Positions 53,330 through 61,452 of a stretch of DNA of 64,000 nt are shown here, piece after piece (the stretch's first letter is position 1; the number at the start of each line of letters is the position of its first letter). The DNA lies in contig NZ_JACHDP010000001.1 in NCBI RefSeq assembly GCF_014201145.1, positions 6,944,001 through 7,008,000 of the forward strand, written 5' to 3'. The stretch is from Micromonospora parathelypteridis (GTDB lineage: Bacteria; Actinomycetota; Actinomycetes; Mycobacteriales; Micromonosporaceae). The notes under the pieces were generated by a model. That model was not told the origin of the DNA. It saw only the letters and a list, made by a program, of their open reading frames with translations, and made no database searches. Both the position numbers and the translations under genes were made by a program.

Positions 53330-53731
53330 TCAGGACAGGTCCGGAACGGCGAGCAGCCGGGCCAGTGCGAGCGGATCGGCGACGGTCACCGTGGCCGCCG
53401 GGTGTCGCGGCCGCCCGCCAGGCACGATGGCCGGCACCGGTACGCGGAAGCGCAGGCAGATCCCGCCGGCCGTGCTGCTGCCGAAGCTCGCGCCCCTGTC
53501 GGCCATCGACAGGTGCGGCCCGATCACCCGCCACCAGCGGTACGGGCCACTCAGCTCGACGGCGGTCACGTTCTCCCGGTCGGTCCGCAGCCGCCACGGC
53601 CCGTACCGGATCAGCAGATCCCGGTCGGTGACGGCGACCCAGGCCGTCGCCGGGCGGACCCCCAGCAGCGCCAGCACGGGGCGGAACGCCGGATCGAAGC
53701 GGAACGGGAACCGCGTCACGACGCCGGTCAC
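53330..53731 (-). CDS. Conserved-looking hypothetical protein, PH-like
   Basis: A 133-residue protein: 'VVTRFPFRFDPAFRPVLALLGVRPATAWVAVTDRDLLIRYGPWRLRTDRENVTAVELSGPYRWWRVIGPHLSMADRGASFGSSTAGGICLRFRVPVPAIV'. The alternation of short beta strands with 'VAVTD.DL.IRYG.WRL.T...NV' resembles bacterial PH-like proteins seen in actinomycetes. No enzymatic motif, signal peptide or membrane helix. GTG 53731 is the most likely start because the fold begins there, but it lacks a strong ribosome-binding site. Role unknown. Confidence 0.6.
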   Translation of the reverse strand: MTGVVTRFPFRFDPAFRPVLALLGVRPATAWVAVTDRDLLIRYGPWRLRTDRENVTAVELSGPYRWWRVIGPHLSMADRGASFGSSTAGGICLRFRVPVPAIVPGGRPRHPAATVTVADPLALARLLAVPDLS

Positions 53732-54104
53732 CGCGCACCGGGCCGGGCAATGGGTCGCGGCACCGGGCCACCCGGCCGCAGAGGGCCGGGCCGCGCGGGT
53801 CGGGGGCGGGCGGCGGGCCGGCGCCGGGCCAGGACGGTCATGGCGCGGGCGTACCCCGTACGAGCCCGCCGACACCCCCGGATCTGCCACCGTCGGCGCG
53901 AGCGTGACGCCCCTCCCCCACCGCCGGCCGGCACCCCCCGGGCCGGCCGACGGTGGCAGACGGTCGACACCCCCCGGAGCCGACCGGCTGTACCCCCTGG
54001 TGCCGAGCCCTTCGGCGGCCACCCGGGGTGGGCGGAACTGGTGGGACGCGCCCCCGCGCTCCGCCGCCCCCCACGGGGCGGAGCGCGGGGACCCCCCGTC
54101 CCGG
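53732..54104. other. Intergenic region; hairpin terminator at 54052-54090
   Basis: About 370 nt of GC-rich DNA with no supported gene. A 14-bp perfect stem, CCCCGCGCTCCGCC (54052-54065) with 54077-54090, lies just after the DUF5995 gene and is probably its terminator. Confidence 0.6.
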
Positions 54105-54875
54105 CTACTGCAGGAACGCCCCCAGGGGCGAGAGCAGCAGCCGGCCGAGCGCCGCGGCGTTGTCGTCCAACCGCGTGCGCTCACACTCGCGGGCGTCCGG
54201 ATCGTGCCGGCACCGCCAGATCTTCTGCGCGTTACGCCAGGCGACATCGCGGGTGTACTCGACCAGTTCCCCCTGGTACCAGTCGTCGATGTCGCCGTTG
54301 AGCATGTCGATGAGCAGTTGCCACCGCTCCAGATAGCCACGGCGCAGGCCGGGGATCTTGTCCGCGAAGATCTTGTTGATCTCGAGGTAGTCGTGGTGCT
54401 GGTCGCTGCCGTCGACCGGCTCCGACTCCAGGTGGTCGAACGTGGTCACCAACGCGAACGGCAGATCGAAGTTGATGTGCGCGTTGACCCCGGCCGCCGC
54501 CGAGGGCAGCGGGCGGGCGTCCGGCCCACGCATCCGCTCGAAGAGGCACGACCAGGCCTTCGGTGTGCCCGGACTGGAATCGGTCCACATTCGCATCGCG
54601 TCGAAGTACCGCGCGGCGAACTCGACGTCTAGCCGGGAGAGAAAGGCCGGGTCGACGAAGCGGTCGTCGTACAGCCCGTCCAGCACGCTGCTGGTGATGG
54701 TCAGGTAGAGCCGGTTGAAGTCGGCCAGCGGACAACTGTCCTCCAGCGGAGGCAGCCGCACCAGAATGTCCTGGAGCTTGGTGAGGTGATCGACCACGGC
54801 CGGCACGTCCGCGGGATGGTCGGCGAGCAGGTCGACGATGTCCCGGTGCACGGGCCCCCAGACCGGTTCGGTCAT
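54105..54875 (-). CDS. DUF5995-family protein
   Basis: A 256-residue soluble all-helical protein. 'VVDHLTKLQDILVRLPPLEDSCPLADFNRLYLTITSSVLDGLYDDRFVDPAFLSRLDVEFAARYFDAMRMW', 'SCLFERMRGPDARPLPSAAAGVNAHINFDLPFALVTTFDHL' (GVNAHIN.DL) and 'HHDYLEINKIFADKIPGLRRGY' are characteristic of DUF5995. Conserved His, Asp and Glu in these blocks suggest a metal site. Function is unknown. ATG 54875 has GGAGGAG 3-7 nt upstream, a clear start. It lies 135 nt from the LuxR-type regulator gene, both leftward. Confidence 0.8.
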   Translation of the reverse strand: MTEPVWGPVHRDIVDLLADHPADVPAVVDHLTKLQDILVRLPPLEDSCPLADFNRLYLTITSSVLDGLYDDRFVDPAFLSRLDVEFAARYFDAMRMWTDSSPGTPKAWSCLFERMRGPDARPLPSAAAGVNAHINFDLPFALVTTFDHLESEPVDGSDQHHDYLEINKIFADKIPGLRRGYLERWQLLIDMLNGDIDDWYQGELVEYTRDVAWRNAQKIWRCRHDPDARECERTRLDDNAAALGRLLLSPLGAFLQ

Positions 54876-55010
54876 CTCTCCTCCATGGTGGTCGGCGGCA
54901 TCCCCCGTGCCGTCGTCGACGCGGCTCAGCCTTTCAGCCGACACCCACTCGCCGGATCAGTAGAACGACGTATCCGGGCGCGCACACGCGTCAGTAAACG
55001 GAGTGGCCGA

Positions 55011-57908
55011 TCAGCCCCGAACGTTGCGCAACTGGATCGCGCTGGCCTGAACACGGGTACGGACCTGGAGCTTGTCGAAGATGTGCGACACGTGCACCCC
55101 GATGGTCCGCTCGCTGATGAACAGCCGCTGCCCGATCTCCTTGTTGGTCAACCCCTCCGCGACAAGAGCGAGCACTTCCCGCTCCCGTGCGGTGAGCGCC
55201 GCCAACTCGTCGTCGGACGCCTCCACCGGTACGCCCCGCGTACCGCCGATGATCTCGCGCTCCTCCAGCGACACCCGGGCACGCCCGGCCAGCTCGCGGA
55301 TCTCCGAGGTCAACGGCACCGCGCCCAACCCCTGCGCCACCCGGTACGCCTCCCGCAACAGCTTGCCTGCGGTTGCCACCCGGCTGCGGCGAGCCAGCAG
55401 CGCCTCGGCCTGCCGCAGCCGCGAGTACGCCGCCGGGTAGGGGTGATGACGTCGGTCCCACTCGCTGACCGACGCGGCCCACAGCTCCGGGTCGCTGCCG
55501 TCGAGGCGGCTCACCTCGGCGGCGCAGAGGGCCAGGAACGCCTCCACCACCGACCGCACCGGACGAGCGGCGCCGACGCTCTTTCGGGCCACCCGCTCAG
55601 CCACGTCCCGCAGCCGGCGTACCGCCGTCGGGTCCACGGCCACGGTGCGGCTGGCGTGCGCCTCGGCCTCGGCGCGCAGGCCGTGCCAGACCAACGCGGA
55701 CAGGATCGTCACGTCGTCGGAACGGCTCTCGGTGAGGCCGCGTTGCACCGCCAACCGGGCCACATCGTGCCGGCCCTCCCACATCGCCAGCCCGGAGCGC
55801 AGGGTGAGCAGCGGAATGACGTGCCGCGCCCCGCCGCCGGCGAGCAGGGTCGCCACCGCGTCGAGGTCCCGACCGGCGGCCTCGATGTCGCCGTAGCCCA
55901 CCGAGAGCCGGCACCGGGCGAGCAGCAGCTCGACGGCGTCCGCGCCGGACGGTCGGTGCCGCAGGGCCGCGGCGACCACCTTCTCCGCCTCGGCCCACTG
56001 GCCCACCCGGAACAGCCCGTTGATGGCGATGGCCAGCAGGCGCGTCCCCCAGGTGCGGCCCAGCCCCAGCTCGGCCACCCGCTCGGCACCACGCCGGGCC
56101 ACCACCACGCCCTCTTCGAGGATGTTCAGTGGACCGGTCAGCAGCTCCGCCAGGTGCAGGTACGCGCAGGCGACGTCCTCGGGCTGGCCGGCGCGCTCGG
56201 CGGTGTCGAGGGCGTCGCGCATGACCGCCAGGCCGGCGTCCGGGTCCTCCAGGTAGGCGTCGCTGAAGCCGAGCGCGGAGCTGGCCAGCACCACCTCGGT
56301 GGCGGTGCCCTCCACATTGGCGGCCAACGTCAGCGCCTCCCGGGCCCGCTGCCCGGCGTCGGCGTACCGACCGAGGTGCAGCAGCAGCTCGGCCAGGCGC
56401 GCGGCCGCTGCGGCCCGGTCCCGTGGGGAGCAGTCCGCCGCCTCCAACGCCCGCTGGTATTCCTCCTCGGCCAGCGCCGAACGACCGGCGGCGGCCAGGT
56501 AGCGAGCACGGCGGATGTGCAGCGCGCAGCTCGGCTCGCCGCCGCGCAGCGCGGCCACCTCCTCCAGCAGGGCCAGCGCGCGGGCGTGCTCCCCACAGTG
56601 GTGGGCGGCCTCGGCGGCGTTCTCGAGCAGTTCGACACGGTCCATCGGCAGCGGACCCGGGTCGGTGGCCAGTTGCAGCGCCGCCGACCAGTGCCGGTGC
56701 GCCTCGGCGTAACCGTGCAGCCGCTCGGCTTCCTGCGCGGCGGCCACCGCCGCCGGCAACGCACGCGCCGGCTCACCGGCCAACCGCCAGTGGTGCGCCA
56801 GCCGGGCCTGGTGCAGCTCACCCGGCGCCGCGGTCAGCGCCTCGGCGTAGCGACGGTGCAGCCCGGAACGCTCGGCCGGCAGCAGCTCGTGCGCCAGCAC
56901 CTCGGCGACGAGGCGGTGCCGCAGCCGGTAGCCGTCGTCGGCGCCGACCAACAGCCGGTGTGCCACCGCCGCGCGGGCCGCGTCGATCAGCTCGTCCTCC
57001 GGCAACCGCAGCACCTGAGCCAGCAGCCAGTGCTGCACCGGCTCGACGCCGGCGGCCACCGCGTGCACCACCGCGTGCGCGTGCTGGGGCAGCGCGTCGA
57101 CCCGGTCGAGGAAGATCTCCCGCAGCGTCTCGGACAGACCGTCGCGGCCGTCGCGCAGATCGCGGGCCAGCTCCTCGATGACGAACGGGTTGCCGCCGCT
57201 GCGCTGCCACACCTGCTCGGCCGCGTCTGCGGGGAGTGTCCGGCCGACCACGGCGGCGGCCAGCTCCTCGGTGTCGGCCCGGCCCAGCGGTGCCAGGTCG
57301 AGCACTCGCACCGTCCGCAGGCGACGCAGCTCGGTGAGCACCCGGCGCAGCGGGTGCGCGCCCTGCAACGACTCGGCGCGCACGGCCGCCAGCACGGAGA
57401 GCTGGAGGTCGCCGAGCCCGGCCAACAGGTAGAGCAGCAGTTGCCGGGTGCTCCGGTCGACCCACTGCAGGTCGTCGAGGATCAACACCAGTGGTCTGCC
57501 CTCGGCGATCAGGTGCAGCCCGCGGCTGACCCGCTCCAGCAACGCGCCCGCGCCGTCCGGGCCGGCGGTCTCGTCGGCGAACATCTGCAGCAACCCACGC
57601 ACGGCCGAGGAGGTGCGTGCGTGCGAGGTGGACACGTCGGCGTCGAAGCGGCGCAGTGCCTGCAGCAGCGGGTGCAGCGGGGAGGCGTCGCCGATGTCCA
57701 GGCAACTGCCGGTGAGCACCACCGCACCCTGCTCACGCAGCTGGTCGCCGATCTCACTCAACAGCCGGGTCTTGCCCACACCGCTCTCACCGGTCAGGAA
57801 GACAGCGGCGGTCTGCCCGTGCGCGGCGTCACCGAGCATCGCGGACCGAACCGTCTGCACCAGCTCGGCCCGGCCCACGAGCGGTGCGGTGTCCACATCG
57901 CTGGCCAT
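55011..57908 (-). CDS. LAL-type LuxR regulator (ATPase-HTH)
   Basis: A 965-residue large ATP-binding regulator of the LuxR family. Walker A is at residues 40-47 (GESGVGKT) and Walker B in 'LVLILDDLQWVDRST'. A long helical TPR-like region (~350-880) follows. The C-terminal LuxR HTH is 'LTAREREVLALVAEGLTNKEIGQRLFISERTIGVHVSHIFDKLQVRTRVQASAIQL'. LAL proteins bind ATP and an inducer and activate target operons; neighbours suggest no single target. ATG 57908 is the first start matching the 'PLVGRAELV' opening. Divergent from the cyclase-AAA gene by 194 nt. Confidence 0.92.
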   Translation of the reverse strand: MASDVDTAPLVGRAELVQTVRSAMLGDAAHGQTAAVFLTGESGVGKTRLLSEIGDQLREQGAVVLTGSCLDIGDASPLHPLLQALRRFDADVSTSHARTSSAVRGLLQMFADETAGPDGAGALLERVSRGLHLIAEGRPLVLILDDLQWVDRSTRQLLLYLLAGLGDLQLSVLAAVRAESLQGAHPLRRVLTELRRLRTVRVLDLAPLGRADTEELAAAVVGRTLPADAAEQVWQRSGGNPFVIEELARDLRDGRDGLSETLREIFLDRVDALPQHAHAVVHAVAAGVEPVQHWLLAQVLRLPEDELIDAARAAVAHRLLVGADDGYRLRHRLVAEVLAHELLPAERSGLHRRYAEALTAAPGELHQARLAHHWRLAGEPARALPAAVAAAQEAERLHGYAEAHRHWSAALQLATDPGPLPMDRVELLENAAEAAHHCGEHARALALLEEVAALRGGEPSCALHIRRARYLAAAGRSALAEEEYQRALEAADCSPRDRAAAAARLAELLLHLGRYADAGQRAREALTLAANVEGTATEVVLASSALGFSDAYLEDPDAGLAVMRDALDTAERAGQPEDVACAYLHLAELLTGPLNILEEGVVVARRGAERVAELGLGRTWGTRLLAIAINGLFRVGQWAEAEKVVAAALRHRPSGADAVELLLARCRLSVGYGDIEAAGRDLDAVATLLAGGGARHVIPLLTLRSGLAMWEGRHDVARLAVQRGLTESRSDDVTILSALVWHGLRAEAEAHASRTVAVDPTAVRRLRDVAERVARKSVGAARPVRSVVEAFLALCAAEVSRLDGSDPELWAASVSEWDRRHHPYPAAYSRLRQAEALLARRSRVATAGKLLREAYRVAQGLGAVPLTSEIRELAGRARVSLEEREIIGGTRGVPVEASDDELAALTAREREVLALVAEGLTNKEIGQRLFISERTIGVHVSHIFDKLQVRTRVQASAIQLRNVRG

Positions 57909-58102
57909 GGCACGCAGCCTAATCACAGGTCCCCAAACCGTTCTACGGCCATCCGCCGCTTGTGGTACTCCTCGCGTCGACTTTGCGACTAAAGGTTGCA
58001 GGTGGCCGACATACGTCGTTCGGCAGATCCCCCGTCAGCCCAGGAATGCCAATCTCCGGAGGTCATCAGGCATCAGCGGGGAGAAGGGCCGGTGCGACAC
58101 CC

Positions 58103-60445
58103 ATGACCACCACGCTCATCGTCGGCGACGCGCTGCGGACCATTACCCCGGACTGGCCGGTGCCGGAGGAGAGGCGCACCGTCACCGTGCTCTTCGCCGA
58201 CATCGTCGGCTCCACGGCGCTGGTGGACCGGCTCGACCCGGAGGACGTCCGAGCATTGCAGCGGGTCTACTTCGACACCGTCGCCGGCGTGCTGCACCGC
58301 TGGCAGGGGGTGGTCGAGAAGTACGTCGGCGACGCGGTGATGGCGCTCTTCGGCGCCCGGAACTCCGACGGCTTCGACGCGTACCGGGCGGTGCGCGCCG
58401 GACTGGAGATCCAGGCCGCGCTGGACCGCCGGCCGATGGTCGGGAACATCAGACTGCGGGTTCGCGTCGGTGTCGCCACCGGCGAGGTCGTCGTCGACCT
58501 GGGCGGCGCGGTCAGCGGTGGGCACGGCGTGGCCAGCGGCGCGGTGATCACCACCGCGGCGCGCCTGCAGGAGTACGCGCCGCCCGGCGCCGTCGCACTC
58601 TGCGCGGCCACCGCCCGCGCCACCGCCGGCCTCATCACCCAGCGTCAGCTCATGCCGGTACCGGTCGCCGGTCGGGTGCCACCGATGCCGGTCTGGCACG
58701 CCGTCGGTCCGGTGCGCCCCGGCGCAGACCAGCACGACGGCCCGCTGATCGGTCGCCGCCGCGAGCTGGCCACCATCCGTGACCAGTTGAGCTGGGCCAT
58801 CCGCACGCGGAACCCGCGCTGGGTCTCCCTGGTCGGCCCCACCGGCAGTGGACGCAGCCGGCTGCTGCACGAGTTGACCCGTGGGCTGACCTCGGTGGAC
58901 GGGTCGCCGGTGCGTTGGTGTGTGACGACCTGCCAGCCGTACCCCGATCAGGTCCTGGCGCCGATCGCCGAACTGCTCCGCGGCCTCGCCGGGGTCCGGC
59001 ACGGCGACAGCGCCGCAGTGGTCCATGACCGGTTGGTCGCCGCCCTGACACCGTTGTTCCCGCCCGCGCAGGTCGCGACGGCGGTCCCGGCGCTGCAGCG
59101 GCTGCTGGGCACCCCGGACGGCTCGGCGGCGGCGTTGGCAGGCGCGGCGATCTGCCGGGAGGTCCTGCTGCGCCTGGCGGCCTACCGGCCGCTGATCGTC
59201 GCCGTGGACGACGTGGACCGGGCGGGGCCGGCGGTGAGTCGCTTCCTGCACGCGCTGTTCAGCGCGGCGACGGCGCGTGGACTGCCGCTGGCCATGCTCA
59301 CCCTGCACCAACCGCAGTGGACCGACACCCAGCCCGGCCCGGCCCGACGGGTGACGATCCGCCCGCTGGCCACAGTGCAGTCCGGGCGGATGCTGCGCCA
59401 CCTGCTGACCCGGGCCGGCCAGCCGGTGGCCCTGGTCGACCGGCTGCTGCCGCTGGTGGGCGGCCGCCCCGGGCACGCGGCGGCGTACGTGGCATCGATC
59501 GTGGATGGCGCCGACCTGGTGGCGCTCCCGCTGCCCGAGGCGGTACGCCGGGCCGTCGCCGCCGAGGTGGACCACCTCGACGGTGAGCGGCGAGCGGTCC
59601 TGATGGCCGCCGGCATCCTCGGCGGGGTGATCTCGTCAGCGACGATCGACCGGGCGCTCGGCTGGACGCCCGGCCGCTCCGCACCGGCACTACGCGGGCT
59701 GGTCACCGCCGGGCTGCTGCTCCCCCACCGCGCGGACGGGTACGCCTTCGCCGCGCCCGCGCTGCGCCAGGTCGCCGCCGAGCGGCTGCCCCGCGCGCTG
59801 CGGACCCTCTTCGCCCACCGAGCCACCGAAGCCCCGCGCCTCGGCCCGGTCCCGGCTGACGCCCCGCGCCTCGGCCCGGTCCAGGCAGACGCCCTCCGGG
59901 CGGACCCTGCTGCCGTCGACCCCGTTGGCGCCGGTGTTGCTGGTGCCGCTCGTGCTGTGCTGAAGGGCTCGGCCGCGCGCACCGCCGAGGTCGTGCGCCT
60001 CGACGCCGTTCGTTCCCGGGTCGGCCTGGACAACGTCCCCGCGGCGCTGGCCCCAGCGCCGCGATCCGGCCCGGCGGGCCGACGCCGTCCCACCCCGACG
60101 ATGGCCACCCCGCCGGCCGCGCTGACTCGGGTGACCAACCGTCCGCCCGGCTCCAGCCGACTCCGAGCCGTCGCGCTGGCCGGTGACGTGCCGCCGATCC
60201 CGGCCGTCACAGCGCCTACGGCGCGGGCCCGATCCGCAGCGGCGCCGGTGGCGCGGTCCAATTCGGGCGGTCACTGGCCCTCGGACGTCGACCGGTCCCC
60301 GGTGGGCATCCGTGCAGTGCCTGCCGCACCAGGGTCAGCCGGACCCGGCGCCCATGCCGCTGTCGGCGCTCCGCCAGGGGCGGTGCGCTCCGTGCCCCTG
60401 GCGAAGCCGATCCGTCGGCCGCAGAACCTGGCTGCCTCCGCCTGA
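58103..60445 (+). CDS. Class III nucleotidyl cyclase-like domain fused to degenerate AAA/STAND ATPase
   Basis: A 780-residue protein. Residues ~25-180 are a class III cyclase domain: metal Asp33 in FADIVGST, substrate Lys73 and metal Asp77 in EKYVGDAVMALFG are present, but the transition-state Asn (N..AARLQ) is Thr (VITTAARLQ). An ATPase domain follows, starting 'PLIGRRRELATIRDQL'; its P-loop reads GPTGSGRS, with Arg for the catalytic Lys, and Walker B is 'PLIVAVDDVDRAGPAV'. The C-terminal ~200 residues are Pro/Ala/Arg-rich with a repeated 10-residue unit (APRLGPVPAD/APRLGPVQAD). It may be a signalling regulator with reduced or absent catalysis. No DNA-binding domain is seen. ATG 58103 is the start nearest the domain. 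Confidence 0.82.
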   Translation: MTTTLIVGDALRTITPDWPVPEERRTVTVLFADIVGSTALVDRLDPEDVRALQRVYFDTVAGVLHRWQGVVEKYVGDAVMALFGARNSDGFDAYRAVRAGLEIQAALDRRPMVGNIRLRVRVGVATGEVVVDLGGAVSGGHGVASGAVITTAARLQEYAPPGAVALCAATARATAGLITQRQLMPVPVAGRVPPMPVWHAVGPVRPGADQHDGPLIGRRRELATIRDQLSWAIRTRNPRWVSLVGPTGSGRSRLLHELTRGLTSVDGSPVRWCVTTCQPYPDQVLAPIAELLRGLAGVRHGDSAAVVHDRLVAALTPLFPPAQVATAVPALQRLLGTPDGSAAALAGAAICREVLLRLAAYRPLIVAVDDVDRAGPAVSRFLHALFSAATARGLPLAMLTLHQPQWTDTQPGPARRVTIRPLATVQSGRMLRHLLTRAGQPVALVDRLLPLVGGRPGHAAAYVASIVDGADLVALPLPEAVRRAVAAEVDHLDGERRAVLMAAGILGGVISSATIDRALGWTPGRSAPALRGLVTAGLLLPHRADGYAFAAPALRQVAAERLPRALRTLFAHRATEAPRLGPVPADAPRLGPVQADALRADPAAVDPVGAGVAGAARAVLKGSAARTAEVVRLDAVRSRVGLDNVPAALAPAPRSGPAGRRRPTPTMATPPAALTRVTNRPPGSSRLRAVALAGDVPPIPAVTAPTARARSAAAPVARSNSGGHWPSDVDRSPVGIRAVPAAPGSAGPGAHAAVGAPPGAVRSVPLAKPIRRPQNLAASA

Positions 60446-60476
60446 GGGTCCGCCCTTGATCGTTGACAACTGAGCA

Positions 60477-60511
60477 ACGCGACACTCCGAGCGCCGCCCT
60501 GCTGAGCTGCC
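60477..60511 (-). repeat. Interspersed repeat, copy B
   Basis: This 35-bp segment matches 4843-4877 on the opposite strand at 34 of 35 bases (core GCTCAGCAGGGCGGCGCTCG). Flanks diverge from copy A except for GATCG-rich arms. It lies in the 83-nt gap between the cyclase-AAA and methyltransferase genes. Confidence 0.8.
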
Positions 60512-60528
60512 ACCGATCGCCGCGATCT

Positions 60529-61344
60529 TCACGGCACCGACGCCGAGGCCAGCAGCGCCGCGGTAGGCAGTGCGAGCAGGCCGTCCGCGTCACGGTAGGC
60601 GGCGGTCACCTCGTCGTACGCGGCACGGATGCGGACGATCACGTCCGGCGGTTGGGCCTCCATCAGCAGGCCCGGCCTGCTGATCCCGTTGGCGGGGCCG
60701 CTCCACCACGCCTCCGGGTCGGTGCGGTGCACCCAGCTGATCGTGTCGCAGCGCACGTCGGTGAGCCCGGCGACGTCGAGGAGGCCCGCCAACCCGTCGG
60801 GGGTACGCGGGAAGTCCCTGTCCGCGTCCACGCTCGGCACCGCGGTCGGCGGTTCGACCCCCGCGGCTGCGAAGACCTCGCCCCAGAGCCGCTGGGCCTC
60901 GGGCGGAGGGTAGGGCCAGGTCGTCACCGCGATCCGACCCGCCGGACGGACCACCCGCCGGAGCTCGCCGATCGCGGCCAGCGGATCGCCCACGTGATTG
61001 ATCACGAAGTTCGCGACGGCCGCGTCGAAACACCCGGACGGGAACGGCAGGTGGGGCAGAGCCGCGACACGGACCTCTTCGGCGGACGGGAGCCGACCGC
61101 GCGCCAGCTCCACCATGCTGGGCTCGGCGTCGACGGCCACCACGGCGGCGCCGCGAGCGCACGCCAACCCGGCGACGGTCCCGGAACCGGTACCGGCGTC
61201 GAGCACTCGCATGCCCGCACCGACGTTGGCGGCGTCCAACAACGCTGACGCGGGATGGGCGCAGAGCGAGGCGAAGCTGCGGTCGAACGCCGCCGCGCGC
61301 CCGGCCCAGCGCGACCGCTCGTATTCGTCGAAGGCTGTCGTCAC
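60529..61344 (-). CDS. Class I SAM-dependent methyltransferase
   Basis: A 271-residue methyltransferase. Motif I 'MRVLDAGTGSGTVAGLACARGAAVVAVDAEPSMVELARGRLP' (D-x-G-x-G-x-G), motif II/III 'LPFPSGCFDAAVANFVINHVGDPLAAIGELRRVVRPAGRIAVTTW' are clear. The C-terminal half ('FPRTPDGLAGLLDVAGLTDVRCDTISWVHRTDPEAWWSG', 'DADGLLALPTAALLASASV') matches UbiE/menaquinone-type small-molecule methyltransferases of actinomycetes. Substrate unknown. GTG 61344 has GGGA about 9 nt upstream; ATG 61359 is an alternative start without a clear ribosome-binding site. Divergent from the SARP-AAA gene. Confidence 0.88.
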   Translation of the reverse strand: MTTAFDEYERSRWAGRAAAFDRSFASLCAHPASALLDAANVGAGMRVLDAGTGSGTVAGLACARGAAVVAVDAEPSMVELARGRLPSAEEVRVAALPHLPFPSGCFDAAVANFVINHVGDPLAAIGELRRVVRPAGRIAVTTWPYPPPEAQRLWGEVFAAAGVEPPTAVPSVDADRDFPRTPDGLAGLLDVAGLTDVRCDTISWVHRTDPEAWWSGPANGISRPGLLMEAQPPDVIVRIRAAYDEVTAAYRDADGLLALPTAALLASASVP

Positions 61345-61452
61345 TGGCCCACATCCCATTCAACGATCTTGATGGTATCGCCACGATATTGCACGAGGTG
61401 TTCAGCGGGAACGGGAAGGCCCTCCACGCGCCTGACTAGGATTGGCCCAGTC

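Noticed and set aside
54786..57992. Very long plus-strand open frame opposite the LuxR-type regulator
   Set aside because: Antisense shadow of a gene with clear Walker and LuxR motifs; its translation has no recognisable family.
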